NCBI RefSeq assembly: GCF_002797715.1
Contig: NZ_PGFF01000001.1
Coordinates: 558,001 to 622,000 of the forward strand
DNA from: Diaminobutyricimonas aerilata
GTDB lineage: Bacteria > Actinomycetota > Actinomycetes > Actinomycetales > Microbacteriaceae
DNA length: 64,000 nt
Direction: 5' to 3'
Positions 26,166 to 36,758 of this stretch are shown in pieces. Position numbers and translations under genes: made by a program. The notes below the pieces were generated by a model that had not been told where the DNA came from, made no database searches, and was given only the letters and a program-made list of their open reading frames with translations. The number at the start of each line of letters is the position of its first letter. The stretch's first letter is position 1.

Positions 26166-27581
26166 ATGTCCTCTCCGCCGACCTCCCCGCTCACGCCCGG
26201 TTACCGCCTGCTCACCGTCGGCATGATCGCCCTCGTCGCGCTCGGCGCCTTCGAGGCGCTCGCCGTGACGACCGCGATGCCGACGATCGTGCACGAACTC
26301 GACGGACTCGCGCTCTTCGCCTTCGCGTTCGCCGGGCCGCTCGCGAGCGGGGTCGTCGGCATGGTGGTCGCCGCGAACTGGTCCGACCGGTCCGGACCGC
26401 GTACGCCGCTGCTGGTCATGGTCGCGCTGTTCCTCATCGGGGTGCTCGTCGCCGGATGGGCGGGCGACATGCCGACGGTGGTGGCCGGGCGGCTCGTGCA
26501 CGGCGCCGGCGGCGGCGGTCTCATCGTGGCCCTCTACGTCGTGGTCGGCCGCGCGTACCCGCAGCCGATGCATCCGCGGGTGTTCGCGGCCTTCGCCGCG
26601 GCCTGGGTGGTGCCCTCGCTCATCGGTCCGCTCATCGCGGGGCTCGTGACCGAGCACCTCGGTTGGCGCTGGGTGTTCCTCGGGGTCGCCGCGCTCGTCG
26701 TGCTCGCCCTCGCGGCCGTGCTGCCGGCACTGCGCCGGCCCGAACTGCGCACTCCGCCCTCCGGCGAACCCGAACGCTGGCGCTGGGGCCGCATCCTCGT
26801 CGGCTGCGCCCTCGCCCTCGTCGTGCTCGCGCTGCACCTCGTCTCCGGCGCGGCCGAGCGGCTCGACTGGCCCGTCGTGGCTGGCGCGATCGCCGTGGGC
26901 GTCGTCGGCGTGGCGTTCACCCTCCGCCCGCTCGTGCCCGCCGGCACCTTCACCGTCCGCCGCGGACTGCCCGGGGCGGTCGCGTTGCGCGGGCTCTCCG
27001 CATCCGCCTACCTTGCGACCGAGGCGTACGTGCCGCTCCTGCTCACCGAGCGCTTCGGTTTCACGCCCTCCCTCGCCGGCCTCGCGCTCACCGCCGGGGC
27101 GGTGACGTGGTCGCTCGCGTCGTGGGTGCAGACGAAGGTGCCTGCCGACCGGGGCGACGGCGCCATCGTGCGGGTCGCCTCGGTGCTGCTCGCGGGGGCG
27201 ATCGCGCTCGTGCTGTTCGTGTCGGTGACGGATGCCCTGCCCTGGCTCGCCCTCGGCGGATGGGCGCTCGCCGGCGCCGGCATGGGGCTCATGACTCCGC
27301 GGTTCTCGGTGCTCGTGCTGCGGCACTCCCCGGAGCGGGAACAGGGGTTCAACTCCGCCGCGGGCACCATCGCGGAGTACACCGGCATGGCGGTGCTGCT
27401 CGCCTTCACCGGGGCCCTCCACCTCGCCCTGCTCGCCGTCGGCGGGGTCGCGCCGTTCGTCGGAGTGTTCGTCGCCGGGCTCGTCGTCGCCGTCGTGCTC
27501 GTCGCCCTCGCCGGGAGAGTGGATGCGGTCGCGCCGACCGGAGCCGAGGAGGTGGCGGATGCGCGCCGTCAGACAGCGTGA
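26166..27581 (+). CDS. MFS transporter, probable SoxR-controlled efflux pump
   Basis: A 471-aa membrane protein with roughly 12-14 hydrophobic segments. It shows MFS features: motif A-like AANWSDRSGPRTPLL near residue 75, RLVHGAGGGGLIVALYVVVGRAYP near residue 110, and EHLGWRWVFLGVAALVVLALA. This resembles drug-efflux (DHA-type) transporters. The ATG at 26166 is chosen; a GTG three codons earlier is possible. No ribosome-binding site precedes it, fitting a leaderless transcript from the SoxR-type promoter. Its end overlaps the next gene by 23 bp, so the pump and a quinone-reductase-like enzyme are probably induced together by redox-active toxins. Confidence 0.9.
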   Translation: MSSPPTSPLTPGYRLLTVGMIALVALGAFEALAVTTAMPTIVHELDGLALFAFAFAGPLASGVVGMVVAANWSDRSGPRTPLLVMVALFLIGVLVAGWAGDMPTVVAGRLVHGAGGGGLIVALYVVVGRAYPQPMHPRVFAAFAAAWVVPSLIGPLIAGLVTEHLGWRWVFLGVAALVVLALAAVLPALRRPELRTPPSGEPERWRWGRILVGCALALVVLALHLVSGAAERLDWPVVAGAIAVGVVGVAFTLRPLVPAGTFTVRRGLPGAVALRGLSASAYLATEAYVPLLLTERFGFTPSLAGLALTAGAVTWSLASWVQTKVPADRGDGAIVRVASVLLAGAIALVLFVSVTDALPWLALGGWALAGAGMGLMTPRFSVLVLRHSPEREQGFNSAAGTIAEYTGMAVLLAFTGALHLALLAVGGVAPFVGVFVAGLVVAVVLVALAGRVDAVAPTGAEEVADARRQTA

Positions 27582-28536
27582 GTTCGGCGGACCCGAGGTG
27601 CTCGTCGTCGAGACCGTCGACGACCCCGCGCCCGGCTCCGACGAGGTCGTCATCGCGGTGGAGGCCGCCGGGGTGCACGCCCTCGACACGACGCTGCGCG
27701 CCGGAGCCGCCGGACCGGCGGGCGCGGCGACGCTCCCGATGACACCCGGGCGCGAGGTCGCGGGTCGTGTCGTCGCCCTGGGGGCCGACGTCGATGCCGC
27801 CTGGTCGGGGGCGCGCGTCGTCGCGCACCTCGGATGGCGCAGCGGCGGCTACGCGGAGCGGGCGGTGGTCGCGGCGTCGGCGCTGCACCGCCTGCCCGAC
27901 CGGCTCGACGCCGCCTCCGCGGTCGCGCTCATCGGCACCGGCCGCACGGCCCACGCCGCGATCGACGCGGCCGCGCTGTCACGCCGGGATCTCGTGCTCG
28001 TCCCCGGCGCCACCGGTGGCCTCGGTTCGCAGATCGTGCAACTCGCCGTCGACGTCGGCTGCACCGTCGTCGCCCTCGTCGGGGGCGAGCGCAAGGCGGA
28101 GATCGCCCGCGCGTCCCTCGCCCACTCCGTGGTCGACTACGCGGAAGAGGACTGGCCGGACGCCCTCCGGCGGGTGCTGGGCGACCGACGCGCCGACGTG
28201 CTCTTCGACGGAGTCGGGGGAGCGGTCGCATCGACCCTGTTCGACGCGCTCGGCACACGCGGCCGGACGGTCGTGATCGGCTGGTCCTCCGGTACGCCGC
28301 TCACCGTCGACGGGGCGGCGCTCGCCTCGCGCGGGCTCACCGTGACGGCGGCGATCGGTCCCGCGGTCCTGGCGCGCCCCGGCTACCTGCGCGAACTCGA
28401 GACGCGCGCCCTCGCGAGCGGCGCCGACGGCACCGTCGTGCCGGCCGTGCACCGCTTCACCCTCGACGAGGCCGCCGACGCCCACCGCGCGATCGAGCAG
28501 CGTCGGGCCCTCGGCAAGGTCGTGCTGCTGCCTTGA
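27559..28536 (+). CDS. Zinc-less MDR-family quinone oxidoreductase-like dehydrogenase
   Basis: A 325-aa medium-chain dehydrogenase/reductase. GroES-like N-terminal half (MRAVRQREFGGPEVL) and a Rossmann half with VPGATGGLGSQIVQLAVDVGC near residue 150. The structural and catalytic zinc cysteines of alcohol dehydrogenases are absent, as in NADPH:quinone reductases (QOR). ATG at 27559 with GAGGAGG at 27546-27552, inside the MFS gene. SoxR regulons in actinobacteria often contain oxidoreductases of this kind, which supports co-regulation. Confidence 0.9.
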   Translation: MRAVRQREFGGPEVLVVETVDDPAPGSDEVVIAVEAAGVHALDTTLRAGAAGPAGAATLPMTPGREVAGRVVALGADVDAAWSGARVVAHLGWRSGGYAERAVVAASALHRLPDRLDAASAVALIGTGRTAHAAIDAAALSRRDLVLVPGATGGLGSQIVQLAVDVGCTVVALVGGERKAEIARASLAHSVVDYAEEDWPDALRRVLGDRRADVLFDGVGGAVASTLFDALGTRGRTVVIGWSSGTPLTVDGAALASRGLTVTAAIGPAVLARPGYLRELETRALASGADGTVVPAVHRFTLDEAADAHRAIEQRRALGKVVLLP

Positions 28537-28545
28537 CCGAGCTCG

Positions 28546-30021
28546 TCAGCGCGCCTCGAGCCCGCGACCCACGCGGGAGTGGCGTCGACCGTAGGCGAGG
28601 TAGATCACCATCCCGATGAGCAGCCACACCAGGAAGCGCACCCAGGTGAGCGTCGTCAGGTTGAGCATGAGCCAGACGCACAGAGCCGCGGAGACGAGCG
28701 GCAGCACCGGGGAGAACGGCACCCGGAAGGCGCGCGGCAGGTCGGGCCGGGTGCGACGCAGCACGATGATGCCGACGCTCACGAGCACGAACGCCGAGAG
28801 CGTGCCGATGTTGATCATCTCCTCGAGCAGCCCCACGTCGGTGAAGGCCGCGACCACGGCGACGAGCGCTCCGGCGATGATCTGAACGCGCGCCGGCGTC
28901 TTGCGGGTGGCCGAGGTCTTCGACAGCCAGCGCGGCAGCAGACCGTCGCGGCTCATCGAGAACACGATCCGCGACAACCCCAGCAGCAGCACCATGATGA
29001 CGGTCGTGAGTCCGGCGAGCGCGCCGATCGAGATGATCGCGGCGGCCCAGTCGGCACCGACGAGCGTGAACGCGGTGGCGAGCGAGGGCTCCTCCGAACT
29101 GGCGAGATCGCGGTACGACACCATGCCGGTGAGCACGATCGAGACGAGCACGTAGAGCAGCGTCACGATCGCGAGGCCCAGGAACACGCCGCGCACGAGC
29201 GTCTTCTGCGGGTTGCGCACCTCCTCGGCGCTCGTCACGACGACGTCGAAACCGATGAACGCGAAGAACACCAGGGCCGCCGCCGCGAGCACCCCGAAGG
29301 CGCCGTACTGCGCCGGCGCGGCACCCGAGAGCCACGAGAAGAGCGACTGGCTCCACACATCCGAGGCTCCGCCCTCGGTCGGCTCCGACGCGGGCACGAA
29401 CGGCGTGTAGTTCTCGACGCGGATGAAGAAGAAGCCGGCGACGATCACGAACAGCACGATGCCGACCTTGATGATCGTGAACACGCTGCCGACGCGCGCG
29501 GTGAGCTTGGTTCCGGCGACGAGCAGCGCGGTGAAGACGGCGACGACGAGGAACGCCGGCCAGCTGACGTCGATGCCCGCGATCTGCACCGTGGCCGGGA
29601 TCGGCACGTTCCACACCTGGAACACCTCCGCGAGGTAGACGCCCCAGTACTTGGCGAGCACGGCGGATCCGGTGAACATCTCGAGGATGAGGTCCCAGCC
29701 GATGATCCAGGCGAGGAACTCGCCCATCGTCGCGTAGGTGAACGTGTACGCACTCCCGGCGACGGGGATCGTCGAGGCGAACTCCGCGTAACACATGATC
29801 GCGAGCGCACAGGTGAGGGCTGCGAGCACGAACGAGAGGGTGACCGCGGGGCCGGCGAAGCTCGCCGCCGCGTTCGCTCCGACCGAGAAGATGCCCGCGC
29901 CGACGGCGACGGCGACGCCCATGAGCGTGAGGTCCCAGGTGCCGAGGGTGCGCGTGAGACTGCGCTCCGCATCGGTGGTGTCGGCGATGGAGGCTTCGAC
30001 GGACTTCGTTCGCCAGTTCAT
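28546..30021 (-). CDS. APC family amino-acid permease (cationic amino-acid transporter-like)
   Basis: A 491-aa membrane protein with about 12-13 transmembrane segments. The first shows the APC substrate motif VGAGIFSVGANAAASFAGPAVTLSF (near residue 42), followed by CYAEFASTIPVAGSAYTFTYATMGEFLAWIIGWDLILE, typical of the CAT/YfnA subgroup. The ATG at 30021 is preceded by GGAAAGGG. It is a single gene convergent with the quinone reductase gene (9-bp gap). The substrate is probably a cationic or branched amino acid but is not deducible. Confidence 0.93.
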   Translation of the reverse strand: MNWRTKSVEASIADTTDAERSLTRTLGTWDLTLMGVAVAVGAGIFSVGANAAASFAGPAVTLSFVLAALTCALAIMCYAEFASTIPVAGSAYTFTYATMGEFLAWIIGWDLILEMFTGSAVLAKYWGVYLAEVFQVWNVPIPATVQIAGIDVSWPAFLVVAVFTALLVAGTKLTARVGSVFTIIKVGIVLFVIVAGFFFIRVENYTPFVPASEPTEGGASDVWSQSLFSWLSGAAPAQYGAFGVLAAAALVFFAFIGFDVVVTSAEEVRNPQKTLVRGVFLGLAIVTLLYVLVSIVLTGMVSYRDLASSEEPSLATAFTLVGADWAAAIISIGALAGLTTVIMVLLLGLSRIVFSMSRDGLLPRWLSKTSATRKTPARVQIIAGALVAVVAAFTDVGLLEEMINIGTLSAFVLVSVGIIVLRRTRPDLPRAFRVPFSPVLPLVSAALCVWLMLNLTTLTWVRFLVWLLIGMVIYLAYGRRHSRVGRGLEAR

Positions 30022-30138
30022 GCGGCCCTTTCCGGTGGTACGTGGTGCGGCGTCGCCGTCCCGCGGCCGACGCGGCACCCATGGTGGCATCCGGAGCGGC
30101 GTCGCGCGACCCGGGGGGCCGTCTTCCGGGGCGTGCGC

Positions 30139-30762
30139 TCAGCGTCGCGTTCGGCGCCGCAGCAGGTGACGCAGGCGCCCCCGCAGCACGGCGAGCGGCC
30201 GGCGCCGCCGTTCGCGGTGCAGCCGCTCCACGTCGCGGCGGACGGCGGCCATCCGCTCGCGTCGTCCATGCTCGTCGTCGTCGACGGGCGCGACGGCGGG
30301 CAGCTTCGAGCGCAGGATGTCGTCGAGTGCCGCGCGCCGGGCGACCGTGAGCTGCGCGTCGAGGTACTCGTCGTCGTCGGCGCACTGCCGGAGCCGGCGC
30401 GCCATCAGGCGATTCACCTCGGCGCGCAGGATGAGTGTGGGCGCGTCCTCTTCGCGGTAGTCGTCCTGGCTGCGCGCGGGCCCGCGTCGTCCGCGTGCCC
30501 CCTCGCGAGCGCGCTCGAGCCGCGCGGCCTCGACCTGGCGCTCGCGCGCGAGCTCGAGCAGCCGGTCGCGCACGGCCAGTCGCAGCACCGGAGCGCTCGC
30601 GGCGTCGCCCTCGCGGAATGCGGCCACGATGATGAGGTTCTTGATCGCGAGCCGCAGCGCCGACCCGGCGATCAGCATGCCCTCCTCGACGAGCACCTCG
30701 ACCGGCGGAGGCTCCGGGCGGGGCCGCGCAGCACGCCGCGGCTTGTCGGTGCCGTCGGTCAT
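30139..30762 (-). CDS. Hypothetical charged helical protein
   Basis: This 207-aa protein is soluble, with no family I recognise. A Pro-rich start (RPEPPPVEVLVEEGMLIAGSALRLAIKNLIIVAAFREGD) is followed by long Arg/Glu/Ala helices with heptad-like spacing and a very basic C-terminus (RRRPLAVLRGRLRHLLRRRTRR). ATG at 30762 with GAGGAGG just upstream. A longer in-frame opening on this strand continues to 31890 but is antisense to the lacI-type gene. It is upstream of, and transcribed in the same direction as, the amino-acid permease, 117 bp apart. Function unknown. Confidence 0.72.
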   Translation of the reverse strand: MTDGTDKPRRAARPRPEPPPVEVLVEEGMLIAGSALRLAIKNLIIVAAFREGDAASAPVLRLAVRDRLLELARERQVEAARLERAREGARGRRGPARSQDDYREEDAPTLILRAEVNRLMARRLRQCADDDEYLDAQLTVARRAALDDILRSKLPAVAPVDDDEHGRRERMAAVRRDVERLHRERRRRPLAVLRGRLRHLLRRRTRR

Positions 30763-30822
30763 CCGCCGCCTCCTCGCCCGCTCCTTCCGAACGTACCAGC
30801 GGGCACCGCGACGGCGCCCGTG

Positions 30823-30856
30823 CATAATGGTGGCGACCGGATGTGACCGTACACAT
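30823..30856 (+). promoter_or_regulatory. -10 element and operator of the lacI-type gene at 30880
   Basis: CATAAT (30823-30828) is a good -10. Downstream, ATGTGACCGTACACAT (30841-30856) matches 14 of 16 positions of the perfect palindrome in front of the neighbouring ABC operon (31946-31961). It lies across the expected transcript start, suggesting autoregulation. Confidence 0.65.
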
Positions 30857-30879
30857 TCGCCGACGACGCCGGGGGTTCC

Positions 30880-31899
30880 GTGACAGCCGAAGGGCAGAAG
30901 CCGGCGCGATCCCTCAACATCCGTGACATCGCCAAGCTCGCCGGAGTGTCGTACCAGACCGTCTCGCGCGTGCTCAACGACTCCCCGAGCATCCGGCCCG
31001 AGACGCGTCAGCGCGTGCTCGACGTCATCGAGCAGACGGGGTTCCGGCCCAATCAGGCGGCGCGCGCCCTCGTCACGAGCAAGACCGGCACGATCGGCGT
31101 GCTCGTCGCCTCGCAGGATGCGTCGTACGGCATCCAGACGATGACGTACGCGGTCGAGGCGGCCGCGCGCGAGGCGGGCTATCGCGTGAGCATCACGAGT
31201 TGCGCGAGCGACGACGCGTCGGTGCACGAGGCGCTGGACCGGCTCGTGCAGCAGGCCGTCGAGGCGGTCGTGGTCGTCGCGCCTCAGGTGCGCGTCTTCC
31301 GGGCGATGTTCGCGGCGTCGCTGCGCGTGCCGTTCGTGACGCTCGACTCGACCCGCCGCGACATCGGCCACAGCATCTCGGTGGACCAGTTCGCGGGCGC
31401 GCGACTCGCGACCTCGCACCTCATCGAGCTCGGACACGAGCGGATCATCCACCTCGCCGGCCCGCAGGACTGGATCGAGGCGGAGGCCCGGATGCAGGGC
31501 TACCTCTTCGAACTGACCGAGCGCGACCTGCCCGTCACCCCGCCGATCCTCGGCGACTGGACCGCCGACTTCGGCTACCGCGCGGGGGTGGAGCTGCTCT
31601 GGCGGCGCGACTTCACCGCGGTCTTCGCCGCGAGCGACCTCATGGCGCTCGGCCTGCTGCACGCGTTCCGCGAGGCGGGCGTCGACGTGCCCGGCGAGGT
31701 GAGCATCGTCGGCTTCGACGACATCCCCGAATCCGCGCACTTCTGGCCGCCGCTCACGACGATCCGGCAGAACTTCGCCGAGACGGGGCGCCGCGCGGTC
31801 GGGCTGCTCGTGGCCGAACTCCGCTCGGAGCGCGTCGCCCAGCCGTCCCCGATCCAACCGGAACTCGTGGTGCGTGACACCACGGCGCACGCACCCTGA
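30880..31899 (+). CDS. LacI family regulator of the adjacent pentose/hexose ABC operon
   Basis: A 339-aa repressor. The helix-turn-helix is NIRDIAKLAGVSYQTVSRVLND (residues 13-34) and the hinge FRPNQAARALVTSKTG. The sugar-binding core has typical FVTLDS, FAASDLMALG and VGFDDIPESAHFWPPLTTIRQNF motifs. GTG start at 30880. The protein is a clear paralogue of the regulators at 36759 and 53076 (shared RPNQAARALVTS and PPLTT-RQ-F segments). It probably binds ATGTGACC-type operators at its own promoter and at 31946. Ligand likely arabinose, xylose or a related sugar, from context. Confidence 0.93.
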   Translation: MTAEGQKPARSLNIRDIAKLAGVSYQTVSRVLNDSPSIRPETRQRVLDVIEQTGFRPNQAARALVTSKTGTIGVLVASQDASYGIQTMTYAVEAAAREAGYRVSITSCASDDASVHEALDRLVQQAVEAVVVVAPQVRVFRAMFAASLRVPFVTLDSTRRDIGHSISVDQFAGARLATSHLIELGHERIIHLAGPQDWIEAEARMQGYLFELTERDLPVTPPILGDWTADFGYRAGVELLWRRDFTAVFAASDLMALGLLHAFREAGVDVPGEVSIVGFDDIPESAHFWPPLTTIRQNFAETGRRAVGLLVAELRSERVAQPSPIQPELVVRDTTAHAP

Positions 31900-31907
31900 C
31901 GCGGGGT

Positions 31908-31961
31908 TTGACAGCGCGCAGATGGCGCATTACCGTTGCTCCATCATGTGACCGGTCACAT
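31908..31961 (+). promoter_or_regulatory. Promoter and perfect LacI-type operator of the first ChvE-type operon
   Basis: Consensus-like promoter TTGACA (31908-31913), 17 nt, TACCGT (31931-31936). It is followed at the start point by the perfect 16-bp palindrome ATGTGACC-GGTCACAT (31946-31961). This is a textbook repressor layout. The leader to the ATPase start codon is about 125 nt. Confidence 0.82.
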
Positions 31962-32068
31962 GGAACGGGATGCGGATCGCGCATCCGGCCGACATCGGCG
32001 TCGAACGCAGGAGGAAACGGTGCGAACCACGACTGGGCCGACCGTGCATCGCAACGGGGGTGACCCGG

Positions 32069-33615
<1,547 letters not shown>

Positions 33616-33619
<4 letters not shown>

Positions 33620-34935
33620 GCGACACCACCGCGAAGACCAAGTCCGGAGGCATCCGCGACCTCCGCAAGATGTTCGGCGGCTCCCAGTCGTCGGGACGCC
33701 AGTTCGGCATCCTCGGCGCCCTCGTCGCGATCATCGTGCTCTTCCAGATCCTCACCGGCGGCAAGACGCTCGAGCCGGGCAACCTGATCAACCTCGTCAA
33801 CGGCAACGCCTACGTGCTCGTGCTCGCGATCGGCATGGTGATGGTGATCATCGCCGGCCACATCGACCTGTCGGTCGGATCGGTCGCGGCCTTCGTCGGC
33901 ATCGTCGTCGCGAAGGCGATGACCGAATGGGGGATCGCCTGGCCGCTCGCGATCATCCTCGGACTCGTGCTCGGCGCGCTCGTCGGAGCGTGGCAGGGGT
34001 TCTGGGTCGCCTACGTCGGCATCCCCGCGTTCATCGTGACGCTCGCCGGCATGCTCCTCTTCCGCGGAGCGAACCAGGCGATCGGCGACTCGACGGCCGT
34101 CGCGGTGCCGCGTGACTTCACCTTCATCGGCGGCGGCTTCCTGCCGGAGGTCGGCCCGAACACCGGCTACAACAACCTCACGCTGCTGCTCGGTCTGCTC
34201 GTTGCGGCCGCGATCGTCTGGCAGGAGTGGCGACTGCGTCGCACCCAGACCCGCATGGCGGCGGACAAGGCTCCGCTGTGGGTCAGCGTCACCAAGGTCG
34301 TGCTGCTGCTCGCCGTCGTGGTCTTCGCGACCCTGCTCTTCGCCGGTGGCCGTGTCGGCACGAGCTACCCGATCGCGGGCATCATCCTCGCCGTGCTCGT
34401 GCTCGGCTACTCGTTCCTCACCAACAGCACCACGATCGGCCGCCACATCTACGCGGTCGGCGGCAACTGGCGTGCGGCCGAGCTCTCCGGCGTCAAGATC
34501 CGTCGCGTCAACTTCTTCGTCATGGCGAACATGTCCGTCATCGCGGCGCTCGCCGGGATGCTCTGGATCGCCCGTTCGGTGGCCTCCGGCCCCGGCGACG
34601 GCACGGGCTGGGAGCTCGACGCGATCGCCGCGGTGTTCATCGGCGGCGCCGCCGTCGCCGGCGGCATCGGCACGATCGTCGGGTCGATCATCGGCGGTCT
34701 CGTCATCGCGGTGCTCAACAACGGCCTGCAGCTGCTCTCCGCGGGTGCCGACGTCGTGCAGATCACGAAGGGACTCGTGCTGCTGCTCGCCGTCGCCATC
34801 GACGTGCTGAGCAAGAGCCAGGGCCGCCCGTCGATCATCGGCCGCCTGCAGCGCTCGCGCTCGAGCGAGACGCCGGCCGGACCGCAGCCCCCGGCGCCCA
34901 CCGCGACCTCGGGTGCCACCACCCCGAACGCTTGA
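33616..34935 (+). CDS. CUT2 sugar ABC transporter permease (GguB/XylH type)
   Basis: A 439-aa membrane protein of the branched-chain/monosaccharide permease family. It has about ten transmembrane segments, the conserved [23 protein letters not shown] near residue 73, [28 protein letters not shown], and [31 protein letters not shown] near the end. The length (over 400) matches GguB/XylH rather than the shorter RbsC. It ends in a Pro/Ala/Thr-rich cytoplasmic tail. ATG at 33616 overlaps the ATPase stop. Confidence 0.94.
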
Positions 34936-34982
34936 TCTTCTCCTCGCACCACCAACCCCAACCACACAAGAAAGAGATGCAC

Positions 34983-36080
34983 ATGCGAAAGATCGCATTG
35001 GCGACGGTCGCCGTCGCCGCCACCGCAGCACTGGCGCTCGGCGGATGCTCGTCGCGCACCGACGAGGGAACCTCCGGCGGAACCGAAGAGGGTTTCGCCG
35101 CTGACTCCTCGATCGGCGTCGCGCTGCCCGACAAGACCTCGGAGAACTGGGTGCTCGCGGGCGACCTGTTCACGGAGGGCCTCGAAGAGGCCGGGTTCAA
35201 GGCGGACGTGCAGTACGCGCCGGCCAACAACACCGTGCCCGAGCAGCAGAACCAGATCAGCTCGATGGTCACCAACGGCGCGAAGGTCATCATCATCGGC
35301 GCGAAGGACAGCGCCCAGCTCTCCGCTCAGGTCGAGCAGGCCAAGCAGTCCGGCGCCGTCGTCATCGCCTACGACCGTCTGATCACGAACACCGAGGCCG
35401 TCGACTACTACCTCGCGTTCGACAACTTCAAGGTCGGCCAGCTGCAGGGCCAGGCGCTCCTCGACGGTCTCGCCGAGAAGTACCCGGACGCCGACACTTA
35501 CAACATCGAGCTGTTCGCCGGTTCTCCCGACGACAACAACGCCAAGGTGTTCTTCGACGGCGCCATGGAGGTGCTCCAGCCGAAGATCGACGACGGCACC
35601 CTCAATGTCGTGTCGGGCCAGACCGGCTTCGAGCAGGTCGTGACCCAGGGCTGGCTCGCGCAGAACGCGCAGAGCCGCATGGACACCGTCCTCGCCGGCA
35701 ACTACACCGGCACCGAGCTGCACGGTGTGCTCTCGCCGAACGACACCCTCGCCCGCGCGATCATCGAGTCGACCCGCGCCGCCGGCAAGCCGCTGCCCGT
35801 CGTGACCGGTCAGGACTCCGAGGTCGAGTCGGTCAAGTCGATCGTCGCCGGTGAGCAGTACATGACCATCTACAAGGACACCCGCGCCCTCGTGCAGGCG
35901 GCCATCGACATGGTCAAGACCCTGCAGGCCGGCGACGAGCCCGAGGTCAACGACACCGAGACGTACGACAACGGCGTGAAGGTCGTGCCGTCGTTCCTGC
36001 TCGACCCGGTGGTCGTCACCAAGGAGAACGCCGCCGACGCGTACGCCGACAACGACACGCTCTCCGCGCTCACCAAGTAA
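34983..36080 (+). CDS. ChvE-type sugar-binding lipoprotein
   Basis: A 365-aa type I periplasmic-binding-fold lipoprotein: signal MRKIALATVAVAATAALALG with lipobox GGC (Cys22). ChvE-family features are IGVALPDKTSENW, AYDRLITNTEAVDYYLAFDNF, and [20 protein letters not shown], shared almost word for word with the paralogue at 42663. ChvE proteins bind arabinose, xylose, glucose or galactose. ATG 34983 follows AAAGAG (34970-34975); an in-frame ATG two codons earlier is possible. Last gene of its operon, followed by a strong terminator. Binding-protein-last order is the reverse of the second system. Confidence 0.93.
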   Translation: MRKIALATVAVAATAALALGGCSSRTDEGTSGGTEEGFAADSSIGVALPDKTSENWVLAGDLFTEGLEEAGFKADVQYAPANNTVPEQQNQISSMVTNGAKVIIIGAKDSAQLSAQVEQAKQSGAVVIAYDRLITNTEAVDYYLAFDNFKVGQLQGQALLDGLAEKYPDADTYNIELFAGSPDDNNAKVFFDGAMEVLQPKIDDGTLNVVSGQTGFEQVVTQGWLAQNAQSRMDTVLAGNYTGTELHGVLSPNDTLARAIIESTRAAGKPLPVVTGQDSEVESVKSIVAGEQYMTIYKDTRALVQAAIDMVKTLQAGDEPEVNDTETYDNGVKVVPSFLLDPVVVTKENAADAYADNDTLSALTK

Positions 36081-36110
36081 GCCCGCGCTGCCTCCGGGCA
36101 GCAGCATGAC

Positions 36111-36147
36111 GGACGCCCCGGCCGCACGGCCGGGGCGTCCGTTCTTT
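36111..36147 (+). terminator. Intrinsic terminator of the first ChvE-type operon
   Basis: Perfect 13-bp stem GGACGCCCCGGCC (36111-36123) with GGCCGGGGCGTCC (36128-36140), loop GCAC, followed by GTTCTTTG. It is placed 30 bp after the binding-protein stop. Confidence 0.88.
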
Positions 36148-36197
36148 GCCTCGACCGAGGGGTGGCGGGGCGCCCGGAGTGCTCCTAGGTTGGGCGG

Positions 36198-36662
36198 ATG
36201 ACGCCGGATGACGCCGCCCTCGATCCGTCGACTCTCGCGCTCGCTCTCGTGACCGAAAACTCCTTCCTCACCCTCGCCACCGCGGGGTCCGACGGTGCGC
36301 CGTGGGCGTCTCCCGTCTGGTTCGCGGCGCGCGGGCTCGACGAGTTCGTGTGGGCGTCGAAACCGGGGGCGCGCCACTCCCGCAACATCGCCGAGAACCC
36401 GCGGGTGTCGCTCGTCGTCTTCGACTCCTCGGCCGCGCCGGGGGCGGGGAGCGCGCTCTACGTCACCGCCCACGCCGCCCTCGTCGATGAGGCGGTGTTC
36501 GCCGATGCGCTCGCGGTCTACAACGCCCGGTCCGTCGAGCGGGGGCTCGGCGAATGGGATGCGGAGAAGCTGCGGGCACCGGCGCGACATCGGCTGTACC
36601 GCGCCGTCGTCCGCGAGGCGTTCGTGCTCGACGACCACGACGAGAGGATCCCGCTTCCCTGA
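36198..36662 (+). CDS. Pyridoxamine-5'-phosphate-oxidase-like FMN-binding protein
   Basis: A 154-aa split-barrel flavin-binding protein. The conserved start is TENSFLTLATAGSDGAPWASPVWFA, followed by WASKPGARHSRNIAENPRVSLVVFD, the usual FMN-phosphate-binding pattern of the PPOX superfamily. Function and substrate are unknown; members include F420- or FMN-dependent reductases and heme-degrading enzymes. Single gene between a terminator and a lacI-type gene, unrelated in role to the sugar genes as far as can be seen. Confidence 0.88.
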   Translation: MTPDDAALDPSTLALALVTENSFLTLATAGSDGAPWASPVWFAARGLDEFVWASKPGARHSRNIAENPRVSLVVFDSSAAPGAGSALYVTAHAALVDEAVFADALAVYNARSVERGLGEWDAEKLRAPARHRLYRAVVREAFVLDDHDERIPLP

Positions 36663-36758
36663 CGGAGGCCGCCCCCGCGCCCAGTGCGCATCCGCTGCCG
36701 TGACGCACCGCATCCGCAGCGGCCCATAATGGGCAGTCACAGCGGAAGGACGCGCGGG

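Noticed and set aside
25430-26194. 254-aa minus-strand frame overlapping soxR
   Set aside because: Frame-shifted shadow of soxR, which has the complete [2Fe-2S] cysteine pattern.
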